From: Odontocerum albicorne
Taxonomy: Eukaryota > Arthropoda > Insecta > Trichoptera > Odontoceridae
Length of the DNA: 64,000 bases
Assembly (NCBI GenBank): GCA_949825065.1
Contig: OX463847.1
Coordinates: 37,131,036 to 37,195,035 of the forward strand
Reading direction: 5' to 3'
Shown piece by piece: positions 30,933 through 55,744 of the stretch. The translations under genes were made by a program, and so were the position numbers. Numbering within the stretch: the stretch's first letter is position 1; every line of letters begins with the position of its first letter. The notes beneath the pieces were generated by a model. That model was not told the DNA's origin, did not search any database, and saw nothing but the letters and a program-made list of their open reading frames with translations.

Positions 30933-31701
30933 ATATATATTATTTAATGAAATATTAAAAATATATATTCTTTTATTTATCCCACCACCTTATCCGTTTT
31001 CTCATATTGTAAAAATGATCAATGCGAAGCAGAATAATTATTTAATTACACTTTCATTGTACAAAGTACAACCTGGCGGGTTTACTGCCATGTGACAATC
31101 TCTTCCGACTAACCAGAAACATGGTTTTCAATATTAAGTCTATGCAAATCCCAAAACAAAAAAACCGAAATGGTCTCGTAAAAAATAATATATAACATAT
31201 TACATTTGGGGATATACAATTATAACATATTTTTTGACAGTGCCATTACATAAAGATTTCAGTCTGTGAATGTAAAATAAAATCACTTTCTTTGAAAAAT
31301 AAAATAATTACCTTTTTTTTTTTTTTTTCAAAATCATATATTTTTTCACTTTGTGCACGTTCTACTCAATGCTTTTAAATATGAGTTAAATGTTTAAGTC
31401 CATTAAAATTGACTCCTATAACAAGTTTCGCATTTACCATTTATCATTACTCCAAACTGATTCTATAAAAGAAAAATGCATTATATAAAGGTGTAATTTA
31501 CTGGGATAGTTAAAGTTTTACTAACTTGTTTTTATCTCAATACATCTTTAACTATCTTAAAAATAGCAATCCACATTTTTTCGGTGCTGGCATTAGTAAT
31601 TTTTCATAATTCTATTAGATACTGAATTTTGTTGGCAAAAATTTTCGTTAACCTCAAAAATTTCGGTACATACCCGAAGAATTGTCACTAAACCCAAAAT
31701 A

Positions 31702-32485
31702 CTATGCGTATCCAGAAAGTAAGTGTACTGAGGCTGTCACGACCGGATGGATTTTATTTTCGACATGTTGGCTACACTTCCGTGTAGCCTGACCCTTCCC
31801 CTCCGCAAGGAGACCGGTTCGAGGTCAGTACGTTGAGAAGTGTCGACGCGACAACACGTTTCGTGAAAAATGTCAATCCAATCTCCCGCCAAGTGCGAAA
31901 TACGCGGCGTCATCCGTTATCTCGTTTGGAAGGGAAAACCTCCGGTTGAGGTTTATAATGAGGTGAAAACTGCATATGGTGATAAAGCTATGAATCGTAC
32001 AAGTGGTGTCGCGAGTTTAAAAACGGTCACGTCACACCTCTTCACCCTCCACCAAAAAGTTGCTGACAAAGGGAGTCTGCCTGCTGCACGACAATGCCAG
32101 ACCACACACAGCCAACGCCACGAAGGAACTGCTCGCCTCGTTTAAATGGGATGTCCTGAACCATCTCGCACATTCCCCTGACCTAGCACCTTCAGATTAC
32201 TATTTCTATACCTCCCTGAAGCTGCACATGGGTGGAAAAAGGTTTTCAACCGACGAAGAGGTAAAGGAGGAGGTGGAGAAGTGGACAGAGGGGTTGGTGG
32301 GAAACTACTTCGAGGAAGGCATTTTAAAGTTGATACCTCGCTTCACCACCTGCATTGAGAGGAATGGCGACTATGTCGAAAAATAGCTTACATATGTACT
32401 ACGGTAACCACGTAATTTTTTTGTTTAAATAAAAAAAATTGTAACCTACAAAAATTCAGTACACTTACTTTCTGGATATGCCTCG
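31702..32485 (+). mobile_element. Internally deleted mariner, CCAGAAAGTAAG-TIR family
   Basis: TIRs contain TATCCAGAAAGTAAGTGTAC at both ends, flanked by TA (31700-31701 and 32486-32487). The left part encodes the transposase start from the ATG at 31870 (SPAKCEIRGVIRYLVWKGK). After an internal deletion and frame change comes the C-terminal half: LLHDNARPHTAN...SPDLAPSDYYFY, with 34 residues between its acidic residues. The first catalytic Asp is lost, so it is inactive. A more decayed relative is at 46259-47208. Confidence 0.85.
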
Positions 32486-32542
32486 TATTTGAGTTAAAAT
32501 GATAGTGTTAGTAACCCTAACCAAAGAGATGTATAAGAGGCC

Positions 32543-32705
32543 TTAACACGTTGAGTGCCGACGCACAAACAATTCACTACGACGGTTGCCGGTGGCAGAC
32601 TGACCAATAGAAATGACACACTGATATTACGCGTAAGTGTGTGATCGGCACCCAGCGCTCTCCTCTCATTACGCACAAACGCGTAATCGGCAGTCAAAGT
32701 GTTAA
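32543..32705. mobile_element. piggyBac-type MITE
   Basis: TTAA target duplications (32543-32546 and 32702-32705) flank a 155-bp element. Its ends CACGTTGAGTGCCGA and CACTTTGACTGCCGA are inverted. The TTAA site plus a CACnTTGAsTGCC terminus fits piggyBac-derived MITEs. GC content is higher than the flanks. No transposase. Confidence 0.75.
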
Positions 32706-33289
32706 GTGAAAACGGGACAAACTGTTTTTTTTTTTAAATTGGGTACCAACGAAAATCTCACCTACGACATCCAGCCTATCTTTTTTTGTTTGCTCAGGTG
32801 TAATTTAGTTAACGCATCCATCCTGAACATTCTTGGGTTGTATGTTCCGGATAATTATTTGAGACAACACTCCCATAGATTGTTCTATCAATCTATAAGT
32901 CGAACCTAACCTGCCTTTGGAGATGCCGGTAGGTAGAGCAATCACACTGTTTAACCGTATGTGTCCTCATATAGATGTGTTTCGTGTGTCACTCAGCTCC
33001 TTCAGGAAAAATCTCTTAAATTTAGTGTAGTACTTGAAATAATTTAATCTTTTTATGTTATCTTACATGCTACACTTTGTTTTAATGTAACATACATTTT
33101 TACACTAGTTTTTAAAAGTCTTAAAATGTTGAACTGTTTTATACATTTTTTTTTTTGTACTTGTTAGGGAAAAATTAGGAAAACCTGTAATGTGCAAAGA
33201 ACCTGTAAAATAAATTAATAAATGGAGTTTAAATTAAAAATCTTTAGTCCAATAGATTTTAGATTTTTATTCATTCATTTGTATAGTAT

Positions 33290-33540
33290 TCTTCGACATA
33301 TCCACATTGTTGAAGAGCATGGGCAATAGACAACATTGTCTTCAACCCCATTAATCAAACATAAAAAAACAAGATAAAGTATGTGTGTCGTAGTTCTCTT
33401 TCATTAATTTTGCCAATACTACCCGGAGAAGAAACAGAGAAGAAAGAATTACCTTGTTAACAATCTTTTAACTAGACTGGGAACTTTTTTCAGATATTAA
33501 ATCAAATCTCTTAATGTCTTACCAAGGTCGTCACAGAAAA
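33290..33540 (-). repeat. tRNA-derived SINE, minus orientation
   Basis: The body (GTTGAAGAGCATGGGCAATA, TCTTCAACCCCATTAATC) is shared with 36420-36660 and 50095-50320. The tRNA-like head is at the right end: the reverse complement of CTTACCAAGGTCGTCACAG. Confidence 0.55.
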
Positions 33541-33836
33541 CATAGGGGACAATGTATGATCGAGTATGGAATGAGTGTGAACTTAAGGCTTATGTATTAA
33601 GTAAGATGAATAAAACCACTCTAAGATAGTTTGGGCATATAGAACAAATAAAATAAATAAGACTTACAAAACAAATATACAGTCCGTGAGTAGAACTCAC
33701 AGTATAGAAAAACTAAGAAAAGTATGACTGGATCAATGATATTTTGAAGCAAGAAAATTTGAGAAATCGTGAGAGGTGTATGGATATGTAGAGCAGGCAA
33801 AAAATGTGTGTCATGATGTGATGGTATGTATGTATT
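33541..33836 (+). mobile_element. LINE 3'-end fragment
   Basis: The fragment has a diverged version of the LRWFGHVERM tail (TAGTTTGGGCATATAGAACA), then GATGTGATGGTATGTATGTA at the end. It is 5'-truncated and non-coding. Confidence 0.6.
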
Positions 33837-33900
33837 GTATTAAAAATACAAAAGGTCAAAATTTAAACAGAAAAAGCTTATAAAAAGTATGAAAAATGCA

Positions 33901-34185
33901 CTACTTTAATACAATTGTGTTTAACAGCTTATATTCTGGGGTAAGGTAATACAAAAATTTCTTATAAGAATCTATCCGATGGGGCTTCATTCCAGGTCGA
34001 ACATTGGCCTCATCTATCCCCTTCCGATTATGTTGATTTTGCGTACCTAGTTTTAACTCCCAGTGCTCTACACTAAGCATCTTTGTACCATCAATACACC
34101 CATACCTCCCTTTATGGAAGAAATACATCCATGAAAAGTCCGTATATCGAATTAATTTTTTCCATATATCGATGACGTGTTGCAT
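33901..34185 (-). pseudogene. PIF/Harbinger transposase remnant
   Basis: A 94-codon minus-strand frame includes RYGCIDGTKMLSVEHWE, then NQHNRKGIDEANVRPG. GCIDGT...NRKG...NV is the first-Asp block of HARBI1-type transposases. The remaining catalytic residues are missing. The final part reads SYKKFLYYLTPEYKLL. Confidence 0.4.
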
Positions 34186-34382
34186 GTTTTTCTTTTCCTC
34201 TTCAAGTTGCTTATAACATATAATCTCATTAATTTTTTGAGGAACTTTTGAGTTTCTCTCTCATTCTGAACATTTTCATTAGGATTTGAATTCCCATTTT
34301 AAAATCTGATAAAATGTTGACTAATTTCATCAGTGTTAATTCTCAAAAATCTTTGTTTTGTCTTGCGTGCAGCTTAAGGGTG

Positions 34383-34706
34383 AATTGCAATATGCTAACC
34401 ACACTTCACCAACTGCTTAATCAATCGGCATCTGGCTGCACATTTTGAGGATTCCGAATCAACCATAGATAGTTTTCTGAGGGAAATACAGAGAATTTTT
34501 TTAACCTTAATCCTGATTAATGAAGAACAATTTAATATTTTTTTTCAAAACTGATGATGTATGAAGCTCATTTTAAGCTGAGTTGATCCATAATCAAACA
34601 AAATTGCAGTTCCTGGGGCACTGAAAATGACATGAAACCAATGCACCCATTAAGATATGGCAAATTGTTTGAGCAGTTGGTGGAGTGTAGTTAGCATATT
34701 GCAATT
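34383..34706. mobile_element. Putative MITE with 45-bp inverted ends
   Basis: The left end AATTGCAATATGCTAACCAC and the reverse complement of the right end (AATTGCAATATGCTAACTAC) match for about 45 bp, continuing ACTTCACCAACTGCT. The length is 324 bp. Flanking duplication is unclear. Its position next to the Harbinger remnant suggests, but does not prove, the same superfamily. Confidence 0.6.
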
Positions 34707-35031
34707 GAAATGCTTTTTGCATAGCAATTATTGAATTACCATTTCTGGCATACAGCAAAATAATTCAGGTTTGTTGTTGCGGTGAGTCACTTTCCATTAT
34801 AAAACTTTAATTATCTGAAAGAAATAAAAATCTAATTTGGTAAACCAAATGCGAGAATTAACCGTTTTACTGCTGGACATTTTTTTCAATATGATAAAAT
34901 GTCTATATATACTCTCCGCACTCAATGGTTAATATACTATACCCTATATAAATTATATGTAATAAAAAATTATAGTTTTGCTGCATTCGTTTTCTGAGAA
35001 AGTACTGAAAACTTGGACTGTTAAAACTCCA

Positions 35032-35145
35032 GGCCTTAACGGTATAGCCCTACCGGTTTCAAGGCTTTCACCTCATCATCAGGGGAGTACAAACAAGACT
35101 TTGTGCTTCCCTGATGATGAGGTGAAAGCCTTGAAACCGGAACTA
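35032..35145. repeat. Penelope-like terminal repeat, small inverted pair
   Basis: CCGGTTTCAAGGCTTTCACC (35053 on) is mirrored by its reverse complement ending at 35140. The arms are about 41 bp with a few mismatches, around a very short centre. Each arm carries the CTGATGATGAGG/CCTTGAAACC motif of the Penelope terminal repeats seen at 53640 and 55795. Confidence 0.65.
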
Positions 35146-35231
35146 CTTTACAAGTATATTTATTATGCTGCTAGTCATTTTTTTTCCTATGATATCAAAC
35201 CTTAAGTCCGTTATCGCTACTATTATTTTCA

Positions 35232-35430
35232 CATTCAGACGAGTCTCTGCCAGGGGAGTCCCTTTGGACAGATTCTTTTTAGTCATTAAGTGAATTCAAG
35301 CCCGTAATAAATAGAGAAGTTTTCGATCTTCTAGTGTTGATCTTACTAGATTGGGACTTATTTTGTCCTTCATAATACGCGGGTAGTGGTGGGTCCAACT
35401 GAACAGTGCTTTAATGAAAATTAGATCAAT
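35232..35430 (+). repeat. Dispersed repeat shared with 7215-7412
   Basis: Collinear with the 7.2-kb copy through GGGACTTATTTT, GTGGTGGGTCCAACTGAACAG and CTTTAATGAAAATTAGATC. It follows directly on the Penelope repeat. Family not identified. Confidence 0.5.
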
Positions 35431-36419
35431 TCCATTTGTTTTACTTTATGTTATAGTTGGAATAGATTGAAGTTGAATATGTGAGAGTTTACCACAATGT
35501 CACGTTAGCTAAATTTTGTGAAACAAAGTATTATATAACAAATAGAGCAATTACTTTTATCTGTATCCATAAACTTATACTACCTTCATAATTTCCATCA
35601 CGAACAAAATTAAATGCAACATTATGCAATTTTAAATGGTTTAAAATACAAGTTGCATGTTTAACGACTTAGTTTCTCCATTGGTAAAAAATCTTTACAT
35701 AGTAATAAAGATAACAAATACATATAAAGTAAAAACATTTATTTTTCAAAATATATACAATCTATGGAATACAAACAAATTTGACAATTTTACTTCATAC
35801 AACAAATCCAAAAACACGGGGAACAGATCTTCAATCAGATTTGAGATCAAAATTATAAGAATTCGCGAGAACACGGCTGATGTAATTTTTATTTAGTGAA
35901 CATAAAAAAAATATATTCATTTTTTAATATAATATTGTATATACAGCTTCATATAAAAAAAAAGACAAGAAATTTATAAGTATTTTTAATCTTTGGGAAA
36001 TAAGATATTTCATATACAAACTAACGCGTAAATTGACATTCATTAGCATAAATTAGAGATGTTCAAATATTTGTGCACGTTTTTTTCCAAATACATATAT
36101 TTTCACATAATAAAATTTATTTCTGAAGGTAGTCTAAATACGTTGTCAATTTGATTTGTTGTAGTTCTTATGGATATAATTACATATTTGAAATTATAAG
36201 CTGGTCTGATAAGAACTACGGGAGTTATTGTGTCCATAAAATTCGTTACATCCCTTGTATATATTAATTTTTTAATGGAGGGTAATTTCAGTTTCTGATC
36301 ATGATTGAAGAAAGTTGCATTGAAAATTTTCTGAAATTTCGAAATAAAACATTTTACAATTTGTAATATTTCTATCGATATCTGCGTAAAATAGGATTGT
36401 ATTGCATATATCTAAATTG

Positions 36420-36665
36420 GTGATGTGGATATGTTGAAGAGGCAGTCAAGAAATGTCATTGTTTTCGGCCCCATTAATCGAGAATTCTGGTTTAAAAATG
36501 TTAAAATAGGCACTTGACACGTATTTTGTCATCGTACATATTGGCAATACTGTACATAGAGAGGTAAAAATACTCGGATTTGTCGAGCGTGTGCGAATAT
36601 TATTACCAGACTGGGACACTAATTATCTTACCAACTAGGTCACAAAGATCGCTATTTCACACAGA
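36420..36665 (-). repeat. tRNA-derived SINE, minus orientation
   Basis: The body has TTGAAGAGGCAGTCAAG, TTCGGCCCCATTAATCGAG and ATCGTACATATTGGCAATAC. The head is at the right as the complement of GTGACCTAGTTGGTAAGATA. Same family as 33290-33540 and 50095-50320. Confidence 0.6.
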
Positions 36666-39600
36666 GATGATGGGAAAATATAACCAAAACTAGTTTATTT
36701 AAAAGGCAAGACTAGTAGTAAAAGCAAATTAAACAACAATAGAGCAAAATAATCATAATAAGAATTTTTAATTGCGTGTTAATTTGTCTATAAAACATTT
36801 TTTTTTGTTTACATTTGTTAGGTTATGTAATCTAGTGAAAGCAGTATAGACCTACTTTTACCAGAATATGTTAGATTACAGTTATCTTGCTAGACTCGTG
36901 TATTTTTTTCATTTTAATATGAAATTTTATTCATGTAGTAACGAGTAAATTCAGAATTGCAACAAAATACAAAAAAAACATTGAAGAAATGGAGTATATT
37001 CAGAATTGCAACAAATTAAAATAATTTTTATTTACCCATATTGAATTTTAATATTGCTTACTACAATATCAAATCACTTGTAAAAAAAGTCAATTTCGAG
37101 CTTTCACTAGCATTAAAACATCAATTTTACTTTACATAAATTACAATTCAGACCTATAAAATAAATGCACAATTATTAAATAAACATGAAGTATAATTAA
37201 TTCCTTTCAATATGTTGTGTCAAATAAATATTACTTTTTTACAATGAGAATATGATTTTCTAAAACACACCAATTTGATATTCTTAAATTTTGATATAAG
37301 GAATGTTCATACTACGGAGAAATTTATCTGATAAGAAAACCATTGGACAGTGAACATAGTTATAATGCATTAGAAAATAGTACAAATTTTGGATTTAAAA
37401 TGTAACATAACATTAACTCGAGTTTGGTATAGTTTATATTTACTACCGCAACCTAGAGCATTCAACAAATACCTCAAGATAAAAACAACTGAAGAAATAT
37501 AAAGTAAGTAAAACTAATAAGATAAGAGAAAAATCTTTAATTATTTAATAATGTATTATAGAATCGCACTTTTGGATTGACTGGCTTTACATGGTATTGA
37601 ATGAAAAATTAAGGCTTCTTAAAATTACACTTTTTGAGAGATGTTACACTTGGATTGGCTCAACAGTACTGATAGGATATGTAACAATGAATTATACCTG
37701 CTCTCACCTTTTCACTATTTTTTAAGAATCTTAAATATGACCATTTTTTCAGCATCGCCAAGAGTGATGAAACAGCAGTCAATGTGTTAAACAAGTGATG
37801 AAACAGCAGTCAATGTGTTAAACAGGTGATGAAACAGCAGTCAATGTGTTAAACCCATGAGTGACTCAAGTTATAAAGCTATATGAGTCAATTGATTGAT
37901 TTTTATTTAAATCTAATAAGGATATTTTATACTAAATCAAAAATGTTTATACTATAAGTTCCAAGATGAACTACAATCATTAAAGGGTTATTGGAATATA
38001 TTTATTTTTTAGTAGTGACAAAATTAACTAAATCATAAAAATAATATTATATAAAAAAATTGTCCTCACTAAAAGTTTTGATGCAATAAAAAATATGTAC
38101 TCAATACGTTTTACAGCATTACAATTTTGATTTACACTTACAGATAAAATATAAAAAAGATACATCCATATACCCTGAAACTGAATTCAATTATGCTATT
38201 TCCATAAACATTTTTGGAGGTCTTGTATTCTCAAGTTTATTAATAAAAAGAAGATAACCACAGAGAGGTCCAAAAAATGTTAATAATGACTAACAAATCG
38301 AACATCCACTCGTCTATTGATATCAGTAATTCTTCCTCTAAGGTTTGGATAGATGTCAAGATTATTATGGTATGCTTATAACAATAATTAAGTAATATAA
38401 CTCAAAAAATCATTTAAATCATGATAAAATTAATTTAAAGTACAAATTATTTAAATTTCCATTTTGCACTGTACTTTTGTATACATTTAGGCACATCACT
38501 CATCTGTATGGTTTTATTTTAAAATGCGATGACAGGCAAATTCAATTGAAACATATCTTATAATCTTTGATCAAAATTAGATAAGTTTAAAATGTAATTT
38601 TTTATTTAGAGTTTAAATCTTAATATTTCCCTGTTAATTGAATCAATTTTGCAATCGCGTCAAATCTATTAACCTGCGTAAAATTAACATCTGTTAACAA
38701 GTTTTACTTAGTATTGAACTGTTTATGAAAGAAGTATAACTCAACTTAACTGATTTTACACTTATAAGAAATTTACTTAAAACCAATGGCTTTACAAGAT
38801 TTCATATATATACAGAATCGAACACACGGCATTATTTCTGTATATTATAAATTTTGGGAATAGAAATATTTCAGAATGTTATCACTTCACCATATATATA
38901 GATCATTTTGAAATGGAAAGATTCTCTGCAGTTAGCAATACTATATTTTTTAAAAGAACCTCTTTTAATATTTATTAACATTGTTAAACAATTATTATAA
39001 AAAAAACCAAATATCTTTAATATTCAAAATATTTGAAAAGTAAAAAAAAGCTGAAAATTTCTACAGGAAATCGTATAAACTTGGGTGCTTAAAATTGTCA
39101 TCACCATTTTATTCCAAATTTCCACCTCTACAAAAAACGAGTGAGTCTGAAGTGACCTAAAGATATTGATAGAGTTTGTAGGGTATTTGACAATGAATTA
39201 TATCTACCGTCACCTTCTAACATTTTTTTAAGTCATAAATATGGGCAAAATTTAAGCACCACCACGATTTAAAAAAAATTATTCAGCAGTAAATTTATGT
39301 TAGCTATGGTCAAACCTTTTTGAATAAGAGTGAAATTGAAAACTGATAATGTTTTCACTTGGTTTTGAATGGTAATAATCAATCATCCTTTTCACTTGAA
39401 ATAAATTCAATTTCAATAAGATTTTAATATGCTTTACTATCACTATGCCAAGTTCCTTCCGAATGTCCCAATTTAACATATTTAGTCATTTGAATATTTT
39501 TCCTAAGCCTCCATAATACATGAATTATTAAATTTCAAAATTAAATAAATAGAATCCTCAATCAACACAAATAACTAAAAAAAATGTAATATTATAAATA

Positions 39601-40398
39601 ATTATCTAAATGGGTAAAATGTGTTTATTTAAACAAGTGATAAATATAAGAGTTTATATATTTTAAGTTTAATAAGAAAAAAAAACAATTACAATAAACA
39701 TACTAGAGTTCAGAAGTTCAGATTTATTAATTGATTTCAAATAATATGATTTTATCAAAAGCAGGAAAAATAGACTTTGTCTCAAGAATTTTTTTGTACT
39801 CAATAAAAAAGAGAATGAGATTATCTTATGCTTGATTAATAAATAAAATGGTATTTATTTTCACCTTAAAAGATACATTTATTTTACAATAATTATATTG
39901 AACACCTTATTATACGAAAAAAAATCTCTGGAATATTGATTTAAAAATGACAAATTCACTGGGTGGATTAACAGAAGACTTTTAAAAGTTTCAGTAAGTC
40001 AAAAATGATTTACAGTCGCTATAAAGCGTTAATTCTTTAATTAGCATTGAATGGTTAAGTCATCAGCACACCTACTCGTCATACTTTCATTAACATAGTG
40101 ATATAAATATCTAAAATAATTTCTAATTCCTAAAATTGAAATTTTTATGTACAAAGCTTCTAGTTGCACTTTACTCGCCGCAAGAAATGAAATGATTCAC
40201 TTAATGGGAGTACTTAATCAGTCAAAAGTTTGTGAACATAATCAGAAAATAATAAATCTCTGTCATGTTCATTCAACTATGATCACATTAAGTAATTTTC
40301 ACATTGATTTGCAGAAATAAGTAGTCCTGTTACACCTCAGAAGCATATTGCGTTAATTGATAATATATTATTCATCACATTAATCTTCCTTATATGAA
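36666..40398. other. AT-rich region downstream of TM9SF3; probable 3' UTR and flank
   Basis: No coding exon was found. The right part must hold the TM9SF3 3' UTR (minus strand), whose end I cannot place. A diverged repeat pair with ACAATGAATTATA.CTGC and a following CACCTT stretch occurs near 37685 and 39190. A 31-bp minisatellite is listed separately. Confidence 0.5.
37764..37856. repeat. 31-bp minisatellite, three copies
   Basis: The unit GTGATGAAACAGCAGTCAAT plus GTGTTAAACAA occurs three times in a row with almost no change, at about 37765, 37796 and 37827. Confidence 0.9.
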
Positions 40399-42132
40399 TT
40401 AATCAATCTTCACAGTTGAATATATCTTCCTAACAAATATGCTGGTTCCGACATATCCCACGGTACCGCACATGATGCCCAGGCCTGCGCTAAACAGAGC
40501 CATGTATCCAAAGTAAAATGCTGTCTGGAACAAACCATACATTTTGGTCTTAAAGAGGAAATAATAAAACGAATAGAAGTACACGTATGTAGCTGTGCTA
40601 GCGGCCGCCAAGAAACTTGTCCACTGCCAGCGATAGTCTTCCGCATTCAGTAGGAAATATGTGCACACGATTGTAACGCAAATTGTGACAATCATCAGAA
40701 TAATGAACACCAACAACATAAAACCGTATACGTAATATATTTTGTAAGCCCAGAACGACGTGAATATGAAATACATCTCGATGAAGATTGATCCGAAAGG
40801 CAAAATACCTCCGAGCATTATAATCACAACCGGCTCCATGAACCACTTCTTTTCCGGAATAGGCCGAGGAACGGCGTTGATCCTGCATGGAAAATCAGGT
40901 TGCCCAGCCAGATTCCTGCCCAAGACTGTTCCCACCAATGTTAGAGGTAGGATAACAAAAATACAAATACACGTTACGGCTATCATCGTTCCGATAGGAA
41001 TGGCTCTAGATGCATGATAATAGATAGCGATGAAATTGATGAAAAACGCTGTGCCACACACCAAAACAGGGAGCATAAAAGCCGAGAGCAGCATTTGCTT
41101 AATCCACACTTTTCCTCCCATTCTTGCATAGAGAGATCCTCCAAAATATCCATTGACAGCTGACGTAGCTGCATATATAAAGATAGTCGTAGAAAGCAAT
41201 GATCCTCGTTCTGTATACAATTCACCGAAGATGGTAAATATAATGACACTGATTGTTACGGTCGTTAGTTGATATCCAGAACCAATAAGCGCAGAAAACA
41301 AGGCCAGATGTGGCACTGGTCTAAATACATCTCCGTGAACTTGTTTCCATCCGTATTCATCCCCCAAATCTCTTTCTAAATCGTCCATTTCTTCATCTTT
41401 TGAATACCTCGCATAATCCTTGCGTAGGGTGCGCATAAGAATCATAGAAACAAGCCCTACGAGGAAAATGACCATCATGAAACTGTTAAAAATGCTGAAC
41501 CAATGAATACGGTGCTGGAAGAAATTCGGATCTAAATATTTATCGAATCTGTCTTCAAACCGGATATTGCTCTTTTTCCAATTGACTTCGTATGTGAAAG
41601 GTATCTGAGCATCAGGTGTAAGTCGAACTTTGTTTTCTGCCGTGAGATTAACTTCGACAATTCTATTATCATTATAGCCAATGTCAAACTTCTTATGAGA
41701 CCAAATATAGTGATTGTTTCCATCGGCTTCTCCGACAATACCCCAGATTGGGAGATCATCGATGTACATCTGATACCAATAATGGTTCTTAACTGCGTAT
41801 ACGAACGCCTTATACCTCTGTTCATTCAACTCGATAGCGCAATATTTTTCACTCGGGACATCTTGCTTGTAAGTAATATCAATCCCGCTGAATTCTAATT
41901 CGACACCTTGCAGCGCTTCGGATAATGTTTCATGGTAATGTCCGATACTTTCCTTGCTTCCAACGCAGAAAGGTAATGAAAAATATGCATAAGTTTCTTG
42001 CCGATTGTGGTATGGGCCGACTGTGTTCATCCATAACACAACTTGTTCATCATTTTTGTACGTGTGAGTGTGCTCGTCGCAATGTGCCACCGCCAAGAAA
42101 ATGGCAAACAATGTCGCGATAACTGTGCCCAT
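40399..42132 (-). CDS. TM9SF3: TM9SF3, nonaspanin (transmembrane 9 superfamily member 3), 577 aa
   Basis: One uninterrupted exon from the ATG at 42132; the frame extends two codons further only through a TTG. A signal peptide ([18 protein letters not shown]) leads to a luminal domain of about 190 residues. The first membrane span ([19 protein letters not shown]) is followed by the cytosolic [20 protein letters not shown] segment. The multi-span block contains [29 protein letters not shown] and PEKKWFMEP, nine spans in all. It ends [10 protein letters not shown], the KxD-type tail that in this family binds COPI and retains the protein in the Golgi. Length and ends match animal TM9SF3 (about 589 aa). 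It is divergent from NLE1, with 1.1 kb between start codons. The lack of introns contrasts with its neighbours. Confidence 0.95.
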   Translation of the reverse strand: MGTVIATLFAIFLAVAHCDEHTHTYKNDEQVVLWMNTVGPYHNRQETYAYFSLPFCVGSKESIGHYHETLSEALQGVELEFSGIDITYKQDVPSEKYCAIELNEQRYKAFVYAVKNHYWYQMYIDDLPIWGIVGEADGNNHYIWSHKKFDIGYNDNRIVEVNLTAENKVRLTPDAQIPFTYEVNWKKSNIRFEDRFDKYLDPNFFQHRIHWFSIFNSFMMVIFLVGLVSMILMRTLRKDYARYSKDEEMDDLERDLGDEYGWKQVHGDVFRPVPHLALFSALIGSGYQLTTVTISVIIFTIFGELYTERGSLLSTTIFIYAATSAVNGYFGGSLYARMGGKVWIKQMLLSAFMLPVLVCGTAFFINFIAIYYHASRAIPIGTMIAVTCICIFVILPLTLVGTVLGRNLAGQPDFPCRINAVPRPIPEKKWFMEPVVIIMLGGILPFGSIFIEMYFIFTSFWAYKIYYVYGFMLLVFIILMIVTICVTIVCTYFLLNAEDYRWQWTSFLAAASTATYVYFYSFYYFLFKTKMYGLFQTAFYFGYMALFSAGLGIMCGTVGYVGTSIFVRKIYSTVKID

Positions 42133-43223
42133 CTTCAAAATAAATCAAATCTCATATTTTATACACTGTCAGTTTACAAAAAAAAACAAACGAACACGTA
42201 GAACGTCCACCACGGCCTCCCGAATTTTACTTTTTATGTTGCCTGATGCAATGATAAACGTCAATACATTTTTCAGTACTTGTTCGTGTCGTTTTTTTAT
42301 ATAATTTAATTCCAAGTCAATGAAAATATTTACTAGACAAAAAAATCATAAAGACACAATTAATTACGATTTCAAAAATGTTGAAATTTCAATTTATTCT
42401 TGCATTAAATGTAGAGCTCTACAAATTTATTAAATTTGAAATTTTATTATTTTGACAATTGCATATTTTTATAAATTAATTTGACAACAAATATAAAAAC
42501 CATTTTATGGCAAATTGGGCCTATAAAGGAACACAATGGTCAAGTAGCGCATGATAGAACCAGGTGGCAAAGCGTTATATAAGCAGTAAAGGCCCAACCA
42601 ATCGATGCTCAAGGGCTAATGTTGAATTTTATTAATTTTTTTATTCAACCATAGAACACAACATAAAATGCAAATTATAAAAATACTTTATTAGAATTAT
42701 TATATGCGTGAAATATACTTGACCATTTAATTTTTTAACGTATTTCTGTTTTTCTTAAGTGTTTCCTTAATGTGTTTCAAATTATAAATAATTTTAATCT
42801 GACCTGACTTTTTATAAACACATACGAGTATATTGAATAAAATTTTAGCTCATAATATTATTAAATAACAATCAATGTTACATATATGCATTATGTTTTC
42901 ATAGCATAAAGGTTTATATAATTCGAAAGGTGTGATCATTGTTTTTTTTTCAAAAGTTTGTTAATATATTATATTTTATATATGGTTTGTTTTAATTATC
43001 TAAAAAACAGGCGAGCAGATATCGCCCTTGCAATATTCCAGTAATAATCCAATTTGATAATCAAAAATAGTACCACCTAAACAGACCTTTACAATTTTCT
43101 TTTACACTGGCAAATGCAAATATAGTTTGACAGTTAATCACAACACGTGAAACTAGAGATAATACATCGTGACTGTCATTTTTATAGGTTATGTCAACAA
43201 AACTGTACACAATTGGATAAAAA
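42133..43223. promoter_or_regulatory. Divergent promoter region between TM9SF3 and NLE1
   Basis: This 1.1-kb interval separates the two start codons and must contain both promoters. It is AT-rich, with no transposon ends or reading frames of note. A TATAAA-like stretch lies about 20-30 nt upstream of the TM9SF3 ATG on the minus strand (GTATAAAATATG), but it is too close to be that start's TATA box unless transcription starts very near the ATG. No motif could be assigned with confidence. Confidence 0.4.
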
Positions 43224-55515
<12,292 letters not shown>

Positions 55516-55744
55516 CAGCATTCAACAAGAAGCTTTGAGTATAGCGTCAGAAGCAATACCAACGTGTGTATTTGTATGTACAACGGTTTCTAGTTTTGTT
55601 AATAAATTATGAAAAAAATTAAAAATATTTTATTTAAACCAAAATTATTGATGCCTTATATATTTTTATAAAGATGGTTCAGCAGATTAAGAACTGAAAG
55701 AGATAATTCTATAGTAAAAAAATACATATATATATATATATATT

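Noticed and set aside
42133..42138. TM9SF3 start two codons earlier
   Set aside because: That codon is TTG; the ATG at 42132 begins a good signal peptide.
40410..42304. Frames overlapping TM9SF3 on both strands
   Set aside because: They are shadows of the TM9SF3 coding sequence in other frames.
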